Positions 56,501-64,000 are shown, counted from the first letter of the stretch. The stretch: DNA of 64,000 nt from Branchiostoma floridae (GCF_000003815.2 NC_049987.1:22311218-22375217); one strand, 5' to 3'. Numbers and translations: made by a program. The notes: generated by a model from the sequence alone, not told the origin.

Positions 56501-56679
56501 GTGTGACATAATCAAGATGGTATACAACAAGTAGCAGTTACTCAAGCAACCGGATATGATTCTGGACATGAAAATCACATCCATTTATGTCACTGCTATT
56601 TGGCGTATCTTATTACCTGGATGTCTAACCTTCATCGACGAATGAATATAACAATCCGCCGATATTTGTGTCCTCCCAG

Positions 56680-56804
56680 TCCCCACAGAAGTGAGAAAAG
56701 AGTACGTGACGTTAGACAGACGGCTGTGCGGGGAGGACGACAGCCTCACCTGGGACAGCACCTACTACATCCGGGAACTGCAGAAACTGCCCACCAACAC
56801 CAAG
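56680..56804 (+). CDS. Exon 9: cytoplasmic tail with YxxL tyrosines
   Basis: A 125-bp exon, phase 1 in and phase 0 out (GTGAGA donor). The acceptor is taken as CCCAG at 56678-56679 because the alternative ACAG nine bases later would create TAA at the junction with exon 8. It encodes split F481, PTEVRKEYVTLDRRLCGEDD, then SLTWDSTYYIRELQKL and PTNTK. Tyrosines Y489 (YVTL), Y509 and Y510 (YYIREL) are placed in contexts that could be phosphorylated or serve as YxxL-type sorting signals; this is inference from short motifs only. Frame and splice phases agree with both neighbours. Confidence 0.85.
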
Positions 56805-56881
56805 GTGAGATCGATGGTCGTATCGAAAAACAAGATGGCCGCCATGCCGCCATCTTGATTCTTGTTTCCTTCGCCAAGTTA

Positions 56882-57022
56882 AATCTCCAAGCAGATTTAC
56901 CATTGGCATAAGACAGTGTCGAAAGTGCCAAAGCAGCATCGAACTGGACACCAGTGGCTAAATGGATGCAGCTTTGACCCTTTGATACTGTCTTGTGCCA
57001 CTGGTAAATCTGCTTGGAGATT
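56882..57022. mobile_element. 141-bp near-perfect hairpin element
   Basis: AATCTCCAAGCAGATTTACC at the left end is matched by its reverse complement at the right end. Pairing continues with a few mismatches for ~60 bp to a centre near 56949 (CTGGACACCAG). It lies 78 bp after the exon 9 donor. It could be a tiny MITE, or if transcribed with the intron, a long stem-loop of miRNA-precursor size. Confidence 0.85.
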
Positions 57023-57504
57023 ATCGTCAAGAAGGTCATTTTTTCGATGCCGTTTGTTTGTGTATCCGTGTGTCCAACACATCTCGAGAAGCTGTGGATT
57101 GATTCCTCTGATAGTTGGTAGTTAGGTAGCGGTTGGGGAAACAAGCGTTAAGTTTGATGATGGGACTCCTACCTGTTTTTTATGGTACTGCAAATGCAAA
57201 GAAACGTACGGTTTTTATCCGTCATTGAGTTTAAATTTTCGTCACTCTCATATACTCGTCTTCTTGTACGTCGTGTGTAGAGTCGACATCAAGCGAAGGG
57301 TCAATGTTCGTTCTGTATATAGATAGAGTGCGACGAAACGTCAATTAAAGATAACTAACTCTAAACCCCGGGTTTAGAGACCGGGCAAGTGACGGCACGC
57401 AGGCTTTAGATGTGCTCAGAGGGTAATGACTGGAGACGGGGAAGAACAATCATGGCTGTTGAATGACACCCTTCGCAACCTTCTGGGAGGTTGTCGTGTC
57501 GGTC

Positions 57505-57727
57505 GTTGATTTGGGTTTTCAACATGTCATTGTGGGCCGAGCTTTCATGTCGGGAAAATCGTATTGCCGCCCTGGGAACGGCCAGGTTCCTATGCCAGGA
57601 ATATTGCATTTTCCTCTAGGAATGCAAACACAATATTCCCGCTATGTGGCCGCTTCTGGGGTTGGGGTGGCACTACGACCTTCCCAGTGTAAAGACCTGG
57701 TCCCAATATGATACGTTGAAAATTGCA
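57505..57727. mobile_element. ~220-bp degenerate foldback
   Basis: The arms begin GGTTTTCAACATGTCATTGT and, on the opposite strand from the right end, AATTTTCAACGTATCATATT. Both continue through GGG..CGAGC/AGGTC, GGGAA and TCGTA.TGCC to GGAATATTG and its complement CAATATTCC. The inner loop has GCATTTTCCTCTAGGAATGC. Arms of ~100 bp with perhaps a quarter of positions mismatched indicate an older insertion. Confidence 0.65.
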
Positions 57728-58100
57728 ACTCAGTGCTGCATATATACATGGGCCACTTCTAGCAATGAAGGCGGTTAGCCGTTGAAGACTTTCCACAGAA
57801 TCTGGTGAGCGACAAACTCGCATCAGAGATCAGATCATCATGATCTCTGTTGATGCTAGAATGCTATCGGCTACGGAAAAACTGGTCATGGAACGTCACT
57901 ATTCTAAGCTGATGAAAAATGGCGGATACCATTCGAAATCCTTCTCTCCAAGAAACTTTTATCAGAATATGCTGATCAAACCGATAGAAACGACCGTTTT
58001 ACTTCATTTTTTAGGTTGTACAATGCAGTCGCCACAGAATACAGACACCTTAGCAGAATACAAACATAGCATAGAGTTTTCTTTATCACTTTTAAGCTAA

Positions 58101-58411
58101 GGGCACAACCGGCCGTACGTGAAAATACGTGCTGTCTGCGTACCAAAACGTGGGCAATCTTTTGGGATTCGTAAGTGGTAAGTACCGCCTCCGCACGAAC
58201 TCGTAGGGAATCCGACGGATTTTGGAGCAAGCAGACACACCGTAGAACTTTACGTGCAGGCAAAACTTTGTGTGCCATCGGGCTGCGGATTCGACCCCCG
58301 TCCGTGCGACACACCTGCCCTGTACAGCCTGAACGTTTTCAGAAATACGTGGCGGACGTGGCCTCACAAAAAACCCTCCGGACAAATTGCAAGTATGGCA
58401 GGTTGTGCCCC
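58101..58411. mobile_element. ~310-bp MITE, GGGCACAACC ends
   Basis: The left terminus GGGCACAACCGGCCGTACGTG faces the right terminus GCATGGCAGGTTGTGCCC-type (CATACTTGCAATT on the arm). Flanks read TTAAGCTAA on the left and TAGCTTTAG on the right, so either the palindrome or a target duplication extends outwards. The interior is CpG-rich and contains ACGTG repeats. Non-coding. Confidence 0.7.
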
Positions 58412-58699
58412 TAGCTTTAGAGCCGGATCTATCTTATATAGACACCTAAACAGAGTACATACTCGACATAGAGTTTAGAACTGGATCTATCTTGCTTCTA
58501 GAAACGCGTCGGTGTAGATTATCAGCATCTGATCGATTGTGCAATCATCGGTCATGTGAATCCCTTCAGTGATACCAGGCTTTTCTTGTATGTTATGTTA
58601 TCGTGTGTGTAGACATATTTGGGTACGTGTAGACATGAACAAATATTGATTTATGTCTTTCGTTCAATCTTGATTCTTGAACCTCCCTAAACTAAATCG

Positions 58700-58878
58700 G
58701 GTATTTCACTAGACTGCAGTACGTCGGTGGCGTCGCTGCGTTCTTGAAATAGTTTTTGCTACTCCTGGCTTTACAATTGGAAAACCATAAGAAAAGTAAA
58801 TGTTTCACTAAAAAGACAACAAAACACAAAAAGATTTGTTTTTATCGATGAAATTCGCTGGGCTCTTTCAAATCATTT
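58700..58878. mobile_element. CGTAAAAGTATGAC-family MITE truncated by a SINE
   Basis: The left arm CACTAGACTGCAGTACGTCGG, GTGGCGTCGCTGCGTTC resembles the arm at 28591-28638. Interior blocks AAGACAACAAAACACAAAA and ATCGATGAAATTCGCTGGG follow in family order. The right arm is absent: the sequence switches to the SINE start TGTGGCGTCGTGTATGACA at about 58879. Confidence 0.55.
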
Positions 58879-59085
58879 GTGGCGTCGTGTATGACATAAA
58901 TTGTAGAGTGTTAGCCTTGGAGCCCAGTGGTCCCGAGTCCCGTGCCCCCGACGTTGTACCCTTGGAAAGGGTGACCTTCATCACTTCACCCAGGTGTAAG
59001 AATGGGTACCTAAATTCGTTCGGGAAGTAAATGACTACCTTCACTTTCTGTCTGTACTTTATATGAGACATTGCTAACATGGGTT
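58879..59085 (+). mobile_element. tRNA-derived SINE, plus orientation
   Basis: Head TGTGGCGTCGTGTATGACA, TTGTAGAGTGTTAGCCTTGG, a worn B-box (GTCCCGAGTCCCGTGCC), then GTACCCTTGGAAAGGGTGAC, CTTCATCACTTCACCCAGGT, AGAATGGGTACCTAAATTCG and a tail with TTTCTGTCTGTACTTTATAT. This is the longest plus-strand copy of the family in the window. Confidence 0.75.
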
Positions 59086-59205
59086 CCTAACTTGAGTGCA
59101 GTGACACATTGTCCCCATCTGTCGAAAGGCAAAATAGTAGAAAACAAATGACTGGCTGCATCTTCGGTGAGATACTCACTTAACTTCGTATCTCTTTTTC
59201 CCCAG

Positions 59206-59742
59206 GAAAAGCATCACGGCACGACATCCAGAAGACGATCGAACCAAGACAACAACACGGGGGGACAACAGCTGGACCGGTCTGGTTCCAGACAGCACGT
59301 CGACACGCCCACAATAAAAGACCATCACCGCGCCCGACCCGACTTCGTCCCCCGCACAGAAAGTCAGCGCAAACTGCGGACTTACAGAGCCGACATCAGA
59401 CCCCCGCACTCTGGTACGGCGTACAACGAGAACCTAAAGAACCATCACGTGGACCGAGGGGGTAAATCTACGGACAAATCACCCGGGACATACAGCCCGG
59501 AGAGATCACAAACAAGAGACATTATAACTGGTGTAGACTATAGGGCCCCCCGTCAACATCCGGAACCCAATAGGCCTCGGTCCTCACGCCCGAGACGACC
59601 GGATGTGCACAGACCCGGCCACGGCAGGGCGTACAGAGACCATTACATCAGGGAAGAGGATCTAGAGTATGACGACTATCAGGACAGACAAACACAGAGA
59701 AAGAAACAACTTGTGGCTACTTTTGACCCCGTCGGACAATAA
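59206..59742 (+). CDS. Exon 10: terminal exon, disordered cytoplasmic tail
   Basis: The 537-bp last exon is entered in phase 0 from a T-rich tract and CCCCAG acceptor, and ends at TAA 59740-59742. It encodes 178 residues (523-700) with very high Arg, His, Pro, Asp, Gln and Ser content and no hydrophobic core, so it is probably disordered. Visible features are basic clusters (TTSRRRSNQD, RPRSSRPRRPDVHRPG), a proline-arginine stretch that could bind SH3 domains, and an acidic tyrosine cluster EEDLEYDDYQDRQ followed by QRKKQL. It ends FDPVGQ, which is not a classical PDZ ligand. Several other tyrosines (AYNENL, TYSPER, VDYRAP) are scattered. With exons 1-9 the frame is open for 700 codons, an exact multiple of three, which strongly supports the whole model. 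Confidence 0.9.
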   Translation, partial: EKHHGTTSRRRSNQDNNTGGQQLDRSGSRQHVDTPTIKDHHRARPDFVPRTESQRKLRTYRADIRPPHSGTAYNENLKNHHVDRGGKSTDKSPGTYSPERSQTRDIITGVDYRAPRQHPEPNRPRSSRPRRPDVHRPGHGRAYRDHYIREEDLEYDDYQDRQTQRKKQLVATFDPVGQ

Positions 59743-61090
59743 CTGACGAATATACATTACAATGTTCAAAGAGTATCCAGTCTTCTTTTTTCCTGTTTGA
59801 AAGTAAGTTATGACTAACAATGAATACGGACATTGACCGCAGCAGTTGGAAGTCAACACTTGTGATGTGGGATGTATCTTCAGTCTTCACAGTCCGCCCA
59901 TGACGTTTGTTCCATCCGTAACTCTGAATCTTGTGTCAAACCTGCCGACATGTCTCGTTCTGCTGAGCCTGTACAAACAGCCGTTCTCTCTGTCCGGATT
60001 ACGCCGAGACAAGTCGGAAATCAAGACAAATTTCCCATTCTCTACATTCAAAGAACAAACCCGTCTCTGCCCTGTGGATGATGGAGTGCGCCCACTTCCG
60101 TGATCTCCTGGGATACAAAATTACCAGCGGTTTGGGAAGAATGGCTGATCAGATACGACAAGTGCATTATTCTTGCGTGTGGCTTCAGCGGTGGAAGCAA
60201 TTAGCATTCTATACGGAAACAATCAGAGGACTGCTATGAAAAATTTACAAGCGCGTGCTGTCAATGGGTGTTACTTTTTCCTGTTGTTACCAGTGTCAAA
60301 GAACTTTTAAAACCGCCATACCCAACAGTTCTTTATGTACCCTGGAGTATTACATCAATCCCTGTGGGCTCTTTGCAGGTCAAAGTTTTTAGGAAAGTAG
60401 CGAAGCAAATTTCCGCCGAATTGCCGTAAAGGTTTGCGAGGGATTTCGCCGCCCAGACAGTCCAGTTAAGTGTGGGAGAATCACCATATCCAGCTCGTTG
60501 TTTTGAATTTCTGTGGCGCCTCCGAGCACAATTTTGACAGAGCCGGGCTTCAGGTCCAATTATTGGACACTTCCAGAGAAGCTCCTTATCACGAAACCTA
60601 TCTGTATCTCATACATGAATTCTGTCGCTACTTTTTTGCATCATCAGCGATCTACTGATAATGATCGCCAAAAATATGTGTATTTTGTGATGTAGTACGT
60701 CTCTTCTTTAGAGCCTGGAAATCTGTATAGATATTTGTTGCTAACGGTTTGAAATCTGCTTGGTTAAGGTGAAGGACAATGCAGATAATATCTAAATAAT
60801 GCACAGCAACGCTGCCAACTATTTCCCCTCAAATTTACTGTGTGCGATTCCACTTCCATTCAGGATCAGCATCAGTTTATCCGTCATAGCACCCACCAAT
60901 CGCAGGGGTACACTTAAGAAGATAGAATGGCAATCCATAACAGTTCTACAGGATTGTAATTCATCGCTTCCGCACATCATTTGTGCGCAGGAAGTCAGTC
61001 ATCCATTAGAAGTGTTCTACGCTGCCTTGTGTTCATCAACTTGACAAAACTTTTCACTCGGTGACAAGCGTCGATATTTCATACAGGATT
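59743..61090 (+). other. 3' flank / probable 3' UTR of the Ig gene
   Basis: No AATAAA is seen within ~1.3 kb of the stop, so the transcript end is not placed. Two overlapping open frames near 59872-60103 (one reading SAEPVQTAVLSVRITPRQVG) have protein-like composition and sit after possible acceptors (GACCGCAG, TATCTTCAG). They could be an alternative last exon or merely UTR. Confidence 0.4.
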
Positions 61091-61099
61091 ATGGAGTTT

Positions 61100-61490
61100 A
61101 AGGAAATACTTGATCTTCTACCACTGATTGCGAACTGTCAACATGCAAAGATTATGTATTTTTGTTTGCATGTGAGTCAAATAATGATTAATCTTGGCTC
61201 ATGTAAGCATTTATTTAATAGGATTTAACTGAGATCCAGACACAGTGTAAATTCATGAAGTAGAACGAAATAATCCACCGACTACAAGCCTTTTAATTCC
61301 TTGCTTTGCTTTGATGAGTTCAGAACCTCCTTGATTGCAAACTGCCAACATGTAAAGATTATGTATTTTTGTTTGCATATGAGATAAATAAGGATTAATC
61401 TTGAAATAATCCAGCGACTACGAGCCTTTTAATTCCTCGCTTTGGTTTGATGAGTTGGGAAACCCGAGACTTGATTGGAACCTGTCAACG
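61100..61490. repeat. ~200-bp tandem duplication
   Basis: TTGCGAACTGTCAACATGCA, AAGATTATGTATTTTTGTTT, GATTAATCTTGG, AAATAATCCACCGACTACAA, GCCTTTTAATTCCTTGCTTT and GATGAGTT occur twice in order, the second copy with a few changes. Confidence 0.85.
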
Positions 61491-61814
61491 CGACAACATC
61501 GCTGAGACCGGGATTAAAACACACCATCGCAAATATCACTTCGTGCTCCCATTAATTATACAGGATTATTCCGGGATCCGAGATGTTGTGTACGTTTATA
61601 GAGTAGATCATTGTAATCTAACCACAGTAAATCCTTTCAATCATTCACTTTGCCAGCTGGCAGACAGGATGCGGTATTTCTCGAGCTCACGTTGCAGCTG
61701 CATTGTGCACCTGCGCCTCCTAGTTGTCCACAAGAGAACAAGGTTTTTATTTTTGCTTTTTGGACAAATTGTGACACACTGCACTAAAGTTAGAATAAAT
61801 GTTACGCAATATAT

Positions 61815-62064
61815 CTTAAAAGTATCACATATTAAGTACAGGCAGAAGGTAAAGGTATTCTTTTTATCTCCCCGATCGAAGTTAGGTACACATTTGTACA
61901 CCTGGGTAAAGTGAGAAAGGTCATATAAAGTGCCTTGACATTGGAAACAACGTCGGGAGCACGACGAGTATCGAACTCGGGACCTCAAAAGCACGGTGAG
62001 TATCGAACTCGGGACCTCTAGGTTCCGAGCCCAACACTCTACCAGTTACGTCACTCACGACGCC
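61815..62064 (-). mobile_element. tRNA-derived SINE with duplicated B-box
   Basis: On the minus strand: TGGCGTCGTGAGTGACGTAA, CTGGTAGAGTGTTGGGCTCG (A-box), then AGGTCCCGAGTTCGATACTC (B-box) present twice, 32 bp apart (plus-strand positions about 61965-61986 and 61997-62018). The body follows with CAAGGCACTTTATATGACC, CTCACTTTACCCAGGTGTAC and CTTCTGCCTGTACTTAATAT. Confidence 0.8.
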
Positions 62065-62083
62065 ACACAACTATAGTTATTTG

Positions 62084-62315
62084 TAAAAGTGCACTCTCAC
62101 TGCACTTGCGTCAAGCTCGCGTCACTTCGGGGTTCGTCCACTGCGTCACTGTTGTGTTATTGTCTCCGAATTTTTAGAATTTAGATTTTGCGTAATACAT
62201 GTACGTAAAAGTATGACTTAGAAGACATGAAAATTTATCTCAGAAATTCGTTGAGTTTCTTTCGAACCCCGCAGTGCCGCACCGGTGCCCCAAGTGGAAT
62301 GAGATGCCACCTTTA
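62084..62315. mobile_element. CGTAAAAGTATGAC-family MITE, copy adjacent to next
   Basis: The ends are GTGCACTCTCA on the left and, on the opposite strand, GGTGGCATCTCATTCCACTTG on the right. Arms share CACTTG and CGGGGTTCG, but the middle of the left arm (GCGTCAAGCTCGCGTCACTT) does not pair well with the right (GGGGCACCGGTGCGGCACTG). The interior has TTTTGCGTAATACATGTACG, TAAAAGTATGACTTAG and ATTCGTTGAG. Confidence 0.75.
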
Positions 62316-62573
62316 AGGTGCACTCTCAAAGGACGTGGGGCACACTAACGGCATTGCGTTTGTTCACTAGTACTGCGTCACTGTTTTGTTATTTTCTCCG
62401 ATTTTTTTATAATTCAGATATTGCGTAATACGTAAAAGTATGACATAGACGACAACAAAATACACAGAAAGTATACTAAGAAAATTCGTTTTTTATCTCT
62501 GAAATCCGTTGAGTATCTTTCGAACCCCGCAATGCCGCAAGCGTGCCCCACGTCCAATGAGAGTGCACCTTTA
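62313..62573. mobile_element. CGTAAAAGTATGAC-family MITE, second of a pair
   Basis: The left end TTAAGGTGCACTCTCAAAGG pairs with the right end (TAAAGGTGCACTCTCATTGG on the opposite strand). The interior has GATATTGCGTAATACGTAAA, AGTATGACATAGACGACAAC and AAATCCGTTGAGTATC. It shares the TTTAA junction with the copy immediately upstream, so one inserted at the end of the other. Confidence 0.82.
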
Positions 62574-62699
62574 GTTGTAAGTCACATCTCACATCCCCGT
62601 GGCCCGTAACGGTCAGTAATGACTCCAATCACCGAGGTAATCGCTTTCGCCTCTCCTCTCACTTACAGACGGATTTTCTGATATGATAACCACCCACCC

Positions 62700-63170
62700 A
62701 GCTAATACCCCCGGACCAGACGGGCTCTCGTCGCCTTGAAATACATGAGAAGATGTCTCCGGTCAAGTGTTCCTAATCTTAGCCGTTTTGGTTTTTCCAT
62801 GATTGTGAAAGTTTTCTGCCCCGAAGGTATTTCAGGTTCAGATCACTGTTTCTATGCTTAAAGAGAGCTTGTAGTAGCTTTGTAGTCCTAGCACACGACG
62901 TAGGCAGATATACGACGTCAAAGGGGGCAGGCACCCTACTAATACCCGCGGCCCAGAAGGACTCCCGTCGCCTTGAAATACATGAGAAGATGTCTCTGGT
63001 CAAGTGTTCCTAATCTTAGTCTTCACGGTTTCCGTGATTGTGAAAGTTTTCTGCCCGAAGGTAATTTCAGATCTAGATCACCGCTTCCATGCGTAAAGAG
63101 GGCGTGTAGTCATCTAGTTTGGTAGTCCTAGCTCACGACGTAGGCAGAAATACGACATCAAAGTGGGTGC
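62700..63170. repeat. ~240-bp tandem duplication
   Basis: CGTCGCCTTGAAATACATGA, GAAGATGTCTCCGGTCAAGT, GTTCCTAATCTTAG, TGATTGTGAAAGTTTTCTGC, GTAGTCCTAGC and ACGACGTAGGCAGA are present twice, ~240 bp apart, with moderate divergence. The minus-strand frame 62779-63003 is inside copy 1 and not supported by copy 2. Confidence 0.9.
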
Positions 63171-63625
63171 GGGCACTTTTAGCCCCCCTCTCCTTCTAGG
63201 TAGGGTTATTAAAGAGGGTGTCACTGCACCAAAAGCCTCATTTCCAGGATGGAAACTGACTTACACCTTCCTGGAAATTATAGATGTCCTTCAAAATCCG
63301 GAGGTTTCATGCCTGCGAACGAAACGTGTACAGTCCTTTACATGTCCTAGAATCTCTCGGAAACGAACCATCTCTGTGTGCAGGACGTGTAAAGGGCTTG
63401 AAATACCCTTACAGATTGCCTTGAAACAACCTTACACAACAGGACACATGAGCCGTGTGTTGCATTGTGTGTTGGCGGAATATGCATACATTAGCGGCCA
63501 ATTATCACCTAATTATCTTTCCCCGGTCTGCCTCACCCAGTGCATCCCTTTTGTCATGGAAAGTGGCGTAGAGAGTACTGACCCCCCCCCCCCCCCACCC
63601 CTTCTGGATTTTGCCCCCCTCCCCA

Positions 63626-63631
63626 TTTATT
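63626..63631 (-). terminator. Polyadenylation signal of the minus-strand gene
   Basis: AATAAA on the minus strand lies ~24 bp beyond the stop codon at 63655-63657, in GCCGAATAAATGGGGAGG. Its position fits a very short 3' UTR for the candidate exon next to it. Confidence 0.4.
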
Positions 63632-63654
63632 CGGCAGTTTCTTGCTTGCATTTC

Positions 63655-63896
63655 TTATTCTGTAGATGAGGGTGGTTTCACTACCGGTACCCAAACATGA
63701 GAGCCGTTTCGATATTCCTCCACATTATTTCCGTCGAAAGCAAAGTCAAATTCCGACTGCAATATCATCGCTACAGTTGCATACGGAAGCTCCTTGATCC
63801 ATGAAGCCATGGGAGAGAACTTTGGCTCGACGGCGGTCCTGTTATTAGTTGCAGCTGACGTCCTCCTATTCCGCGATCTTGAGTAGAAACTCCTTG
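63655..63896 (-). CDS. Candidate last exon of a convergent minus-strand gene
   Basis: On the minus strand an acceptor (TCATTATTTTACAG, AG at 63898-63897) leads into 242 bp in phase 1 ending with TAA at 63657-63655. It encodes RSFYSRSRNRRTSAATNNRT, then AVEPKFSPMASWIKELPYAT, VAMILQSEFDFAFDGNNVEE, YRNGSHVWVPVVKPPSSTE. Composition is protein-like: a basic N-terminal part, then a mixed amphipathic part with well-spaced Trp, Phe and Tyr, then a Pro/Ser end. An AATAAA follows the stop. I do not recognise the family, and the rest of the gene would lie beyond the window's right edge. The alternative is a chance open frame. A plus-strand frame overlapping it (63163-63669) is low-complexity at its end and less convincing. 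Confidence 0.42.
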
Positions 63897-64000
63897 CTGT
63901 AAAATAATGACCACGGTTCCTCGGTACCAGATAACGCACACTGGTATCTAGACTGGTATCTAGACACACTTGGACAGCAAGTACGCACATCCACCCGCAA

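Larger units (their letters stand above)
52957..56679 (+). other. Intron 8 (3,723 bp)
   Basis: It contains a TIR element (53075-53519), ~1.1 kb of unique DNA, a TG/GA microsatellite (54640-54905), a triplicated block (55365-55840), a dispersed repeat (55985-56110), a long TG tract (56288-56500) and one copy of a dispersed terminal motif (56534-56620). Confidence 0.55.
56805..59205 (+). other. Intron 9 (2,401 bp), foldback-rich
   Basis: Three foldback elements in series (56882-57022, 57505-57727, 58101-58411), then a truncated MITE (58700-58878) and a SINE (58879-59085), make up nearly half of this intron. Between them are short unique stretches. Confidence 0.65.

Noticed and set aside
61447-61914. 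155-codon plus-strand ORF
   Set aside because: It crosses a tandem duplication and an antisense SINE; no domain.
63163-63669. 168-codon plus-strand ORF ending in a proline run
   Set aside because: The proline run is a poly-C tract, the start lies in a tandem duplication, and it overlaps the better-supported minus-strand exon.

Overview
This is a eukaryotic, animal genomic window. Coding sequence is split by GT..AG introns, most exons carry immunoglobulin (Ig) domains with phase-1 boundaries, and the intervening DNA is filled with tandem arrays, foldback (MITE-like) elements, tRNA-derived SINEs and (CA)n-type microsatellites. The style (compact Ig exons in repeat-dense introns, short satellites, many small TIR elements) suggests an invertebrate deuterostome, most likely a cephalochordate (amphioxus). 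That taxon is an inference, not something shown here.

One gene accounts for almost all coding sequence. On the + strand, ten exons (5660-5959, 37592-37739, 39386-39501, 41641-41895, 42509-42817, 47781-47894, 50618-50705, 52847-52956, 56680-56804, 59206-59742) join with matching phases and no stop. They give the last ~700 residues of a type I membrane protein whose N-terminus lies upstream of the window. The order is: Ig (C26-C78), Ig split over two exons (C124-C169), Ig (C214-C254), Ig (C297-C358), one transmembrane helix (about 381-404), a basic stop-transfer segment, and a ~290-residue tyrosine-containing, disordered cytoplasmic tail. The closest recognisable architecture is the nephrin/Kirrel-type Ig adhesion family, but no orthologue is claimed.

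Region by region: 1-5.6 kb is a ~200-bp satellite and other repeats. 5.66-5.96 kb is the first visible Ig exon. 6-37.6 kb is a ~31.6-kb intron made largely of unrelated tandem arrays (periods ~50 to ~600 bp), with a nested 1,068-bp TIR element, a piggyBac-like fragment, several members of one MITE family and an assembly gap inside a hairpin loop. 37.6-42.8 kb holds three Ig domains, with partial duplications of two exon edges. 42.8-47.8 kb holds a higher-order satellite. 47.8-59.7 kb holds the transmembrane and tail exons; the last intron carries three successive foldback elements. 59.7-64 kb has the 3' flank, more MITE/SINE copies and, at 63.66-63.90 kb, a plausible last exon of a convergent minus-strand gene with an AATAAA just beyond its stop.

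No prokaryotic operon, CRISPR array, rRNA or functional tRNA is visible. The observations most worth checking are the decoy splice sites and partial exon copies that all lead to stop codons, the MITE family whose arms differ between copies but pair within a copy, the nested element with its empty site beside it, and the unidentified small ORFs.
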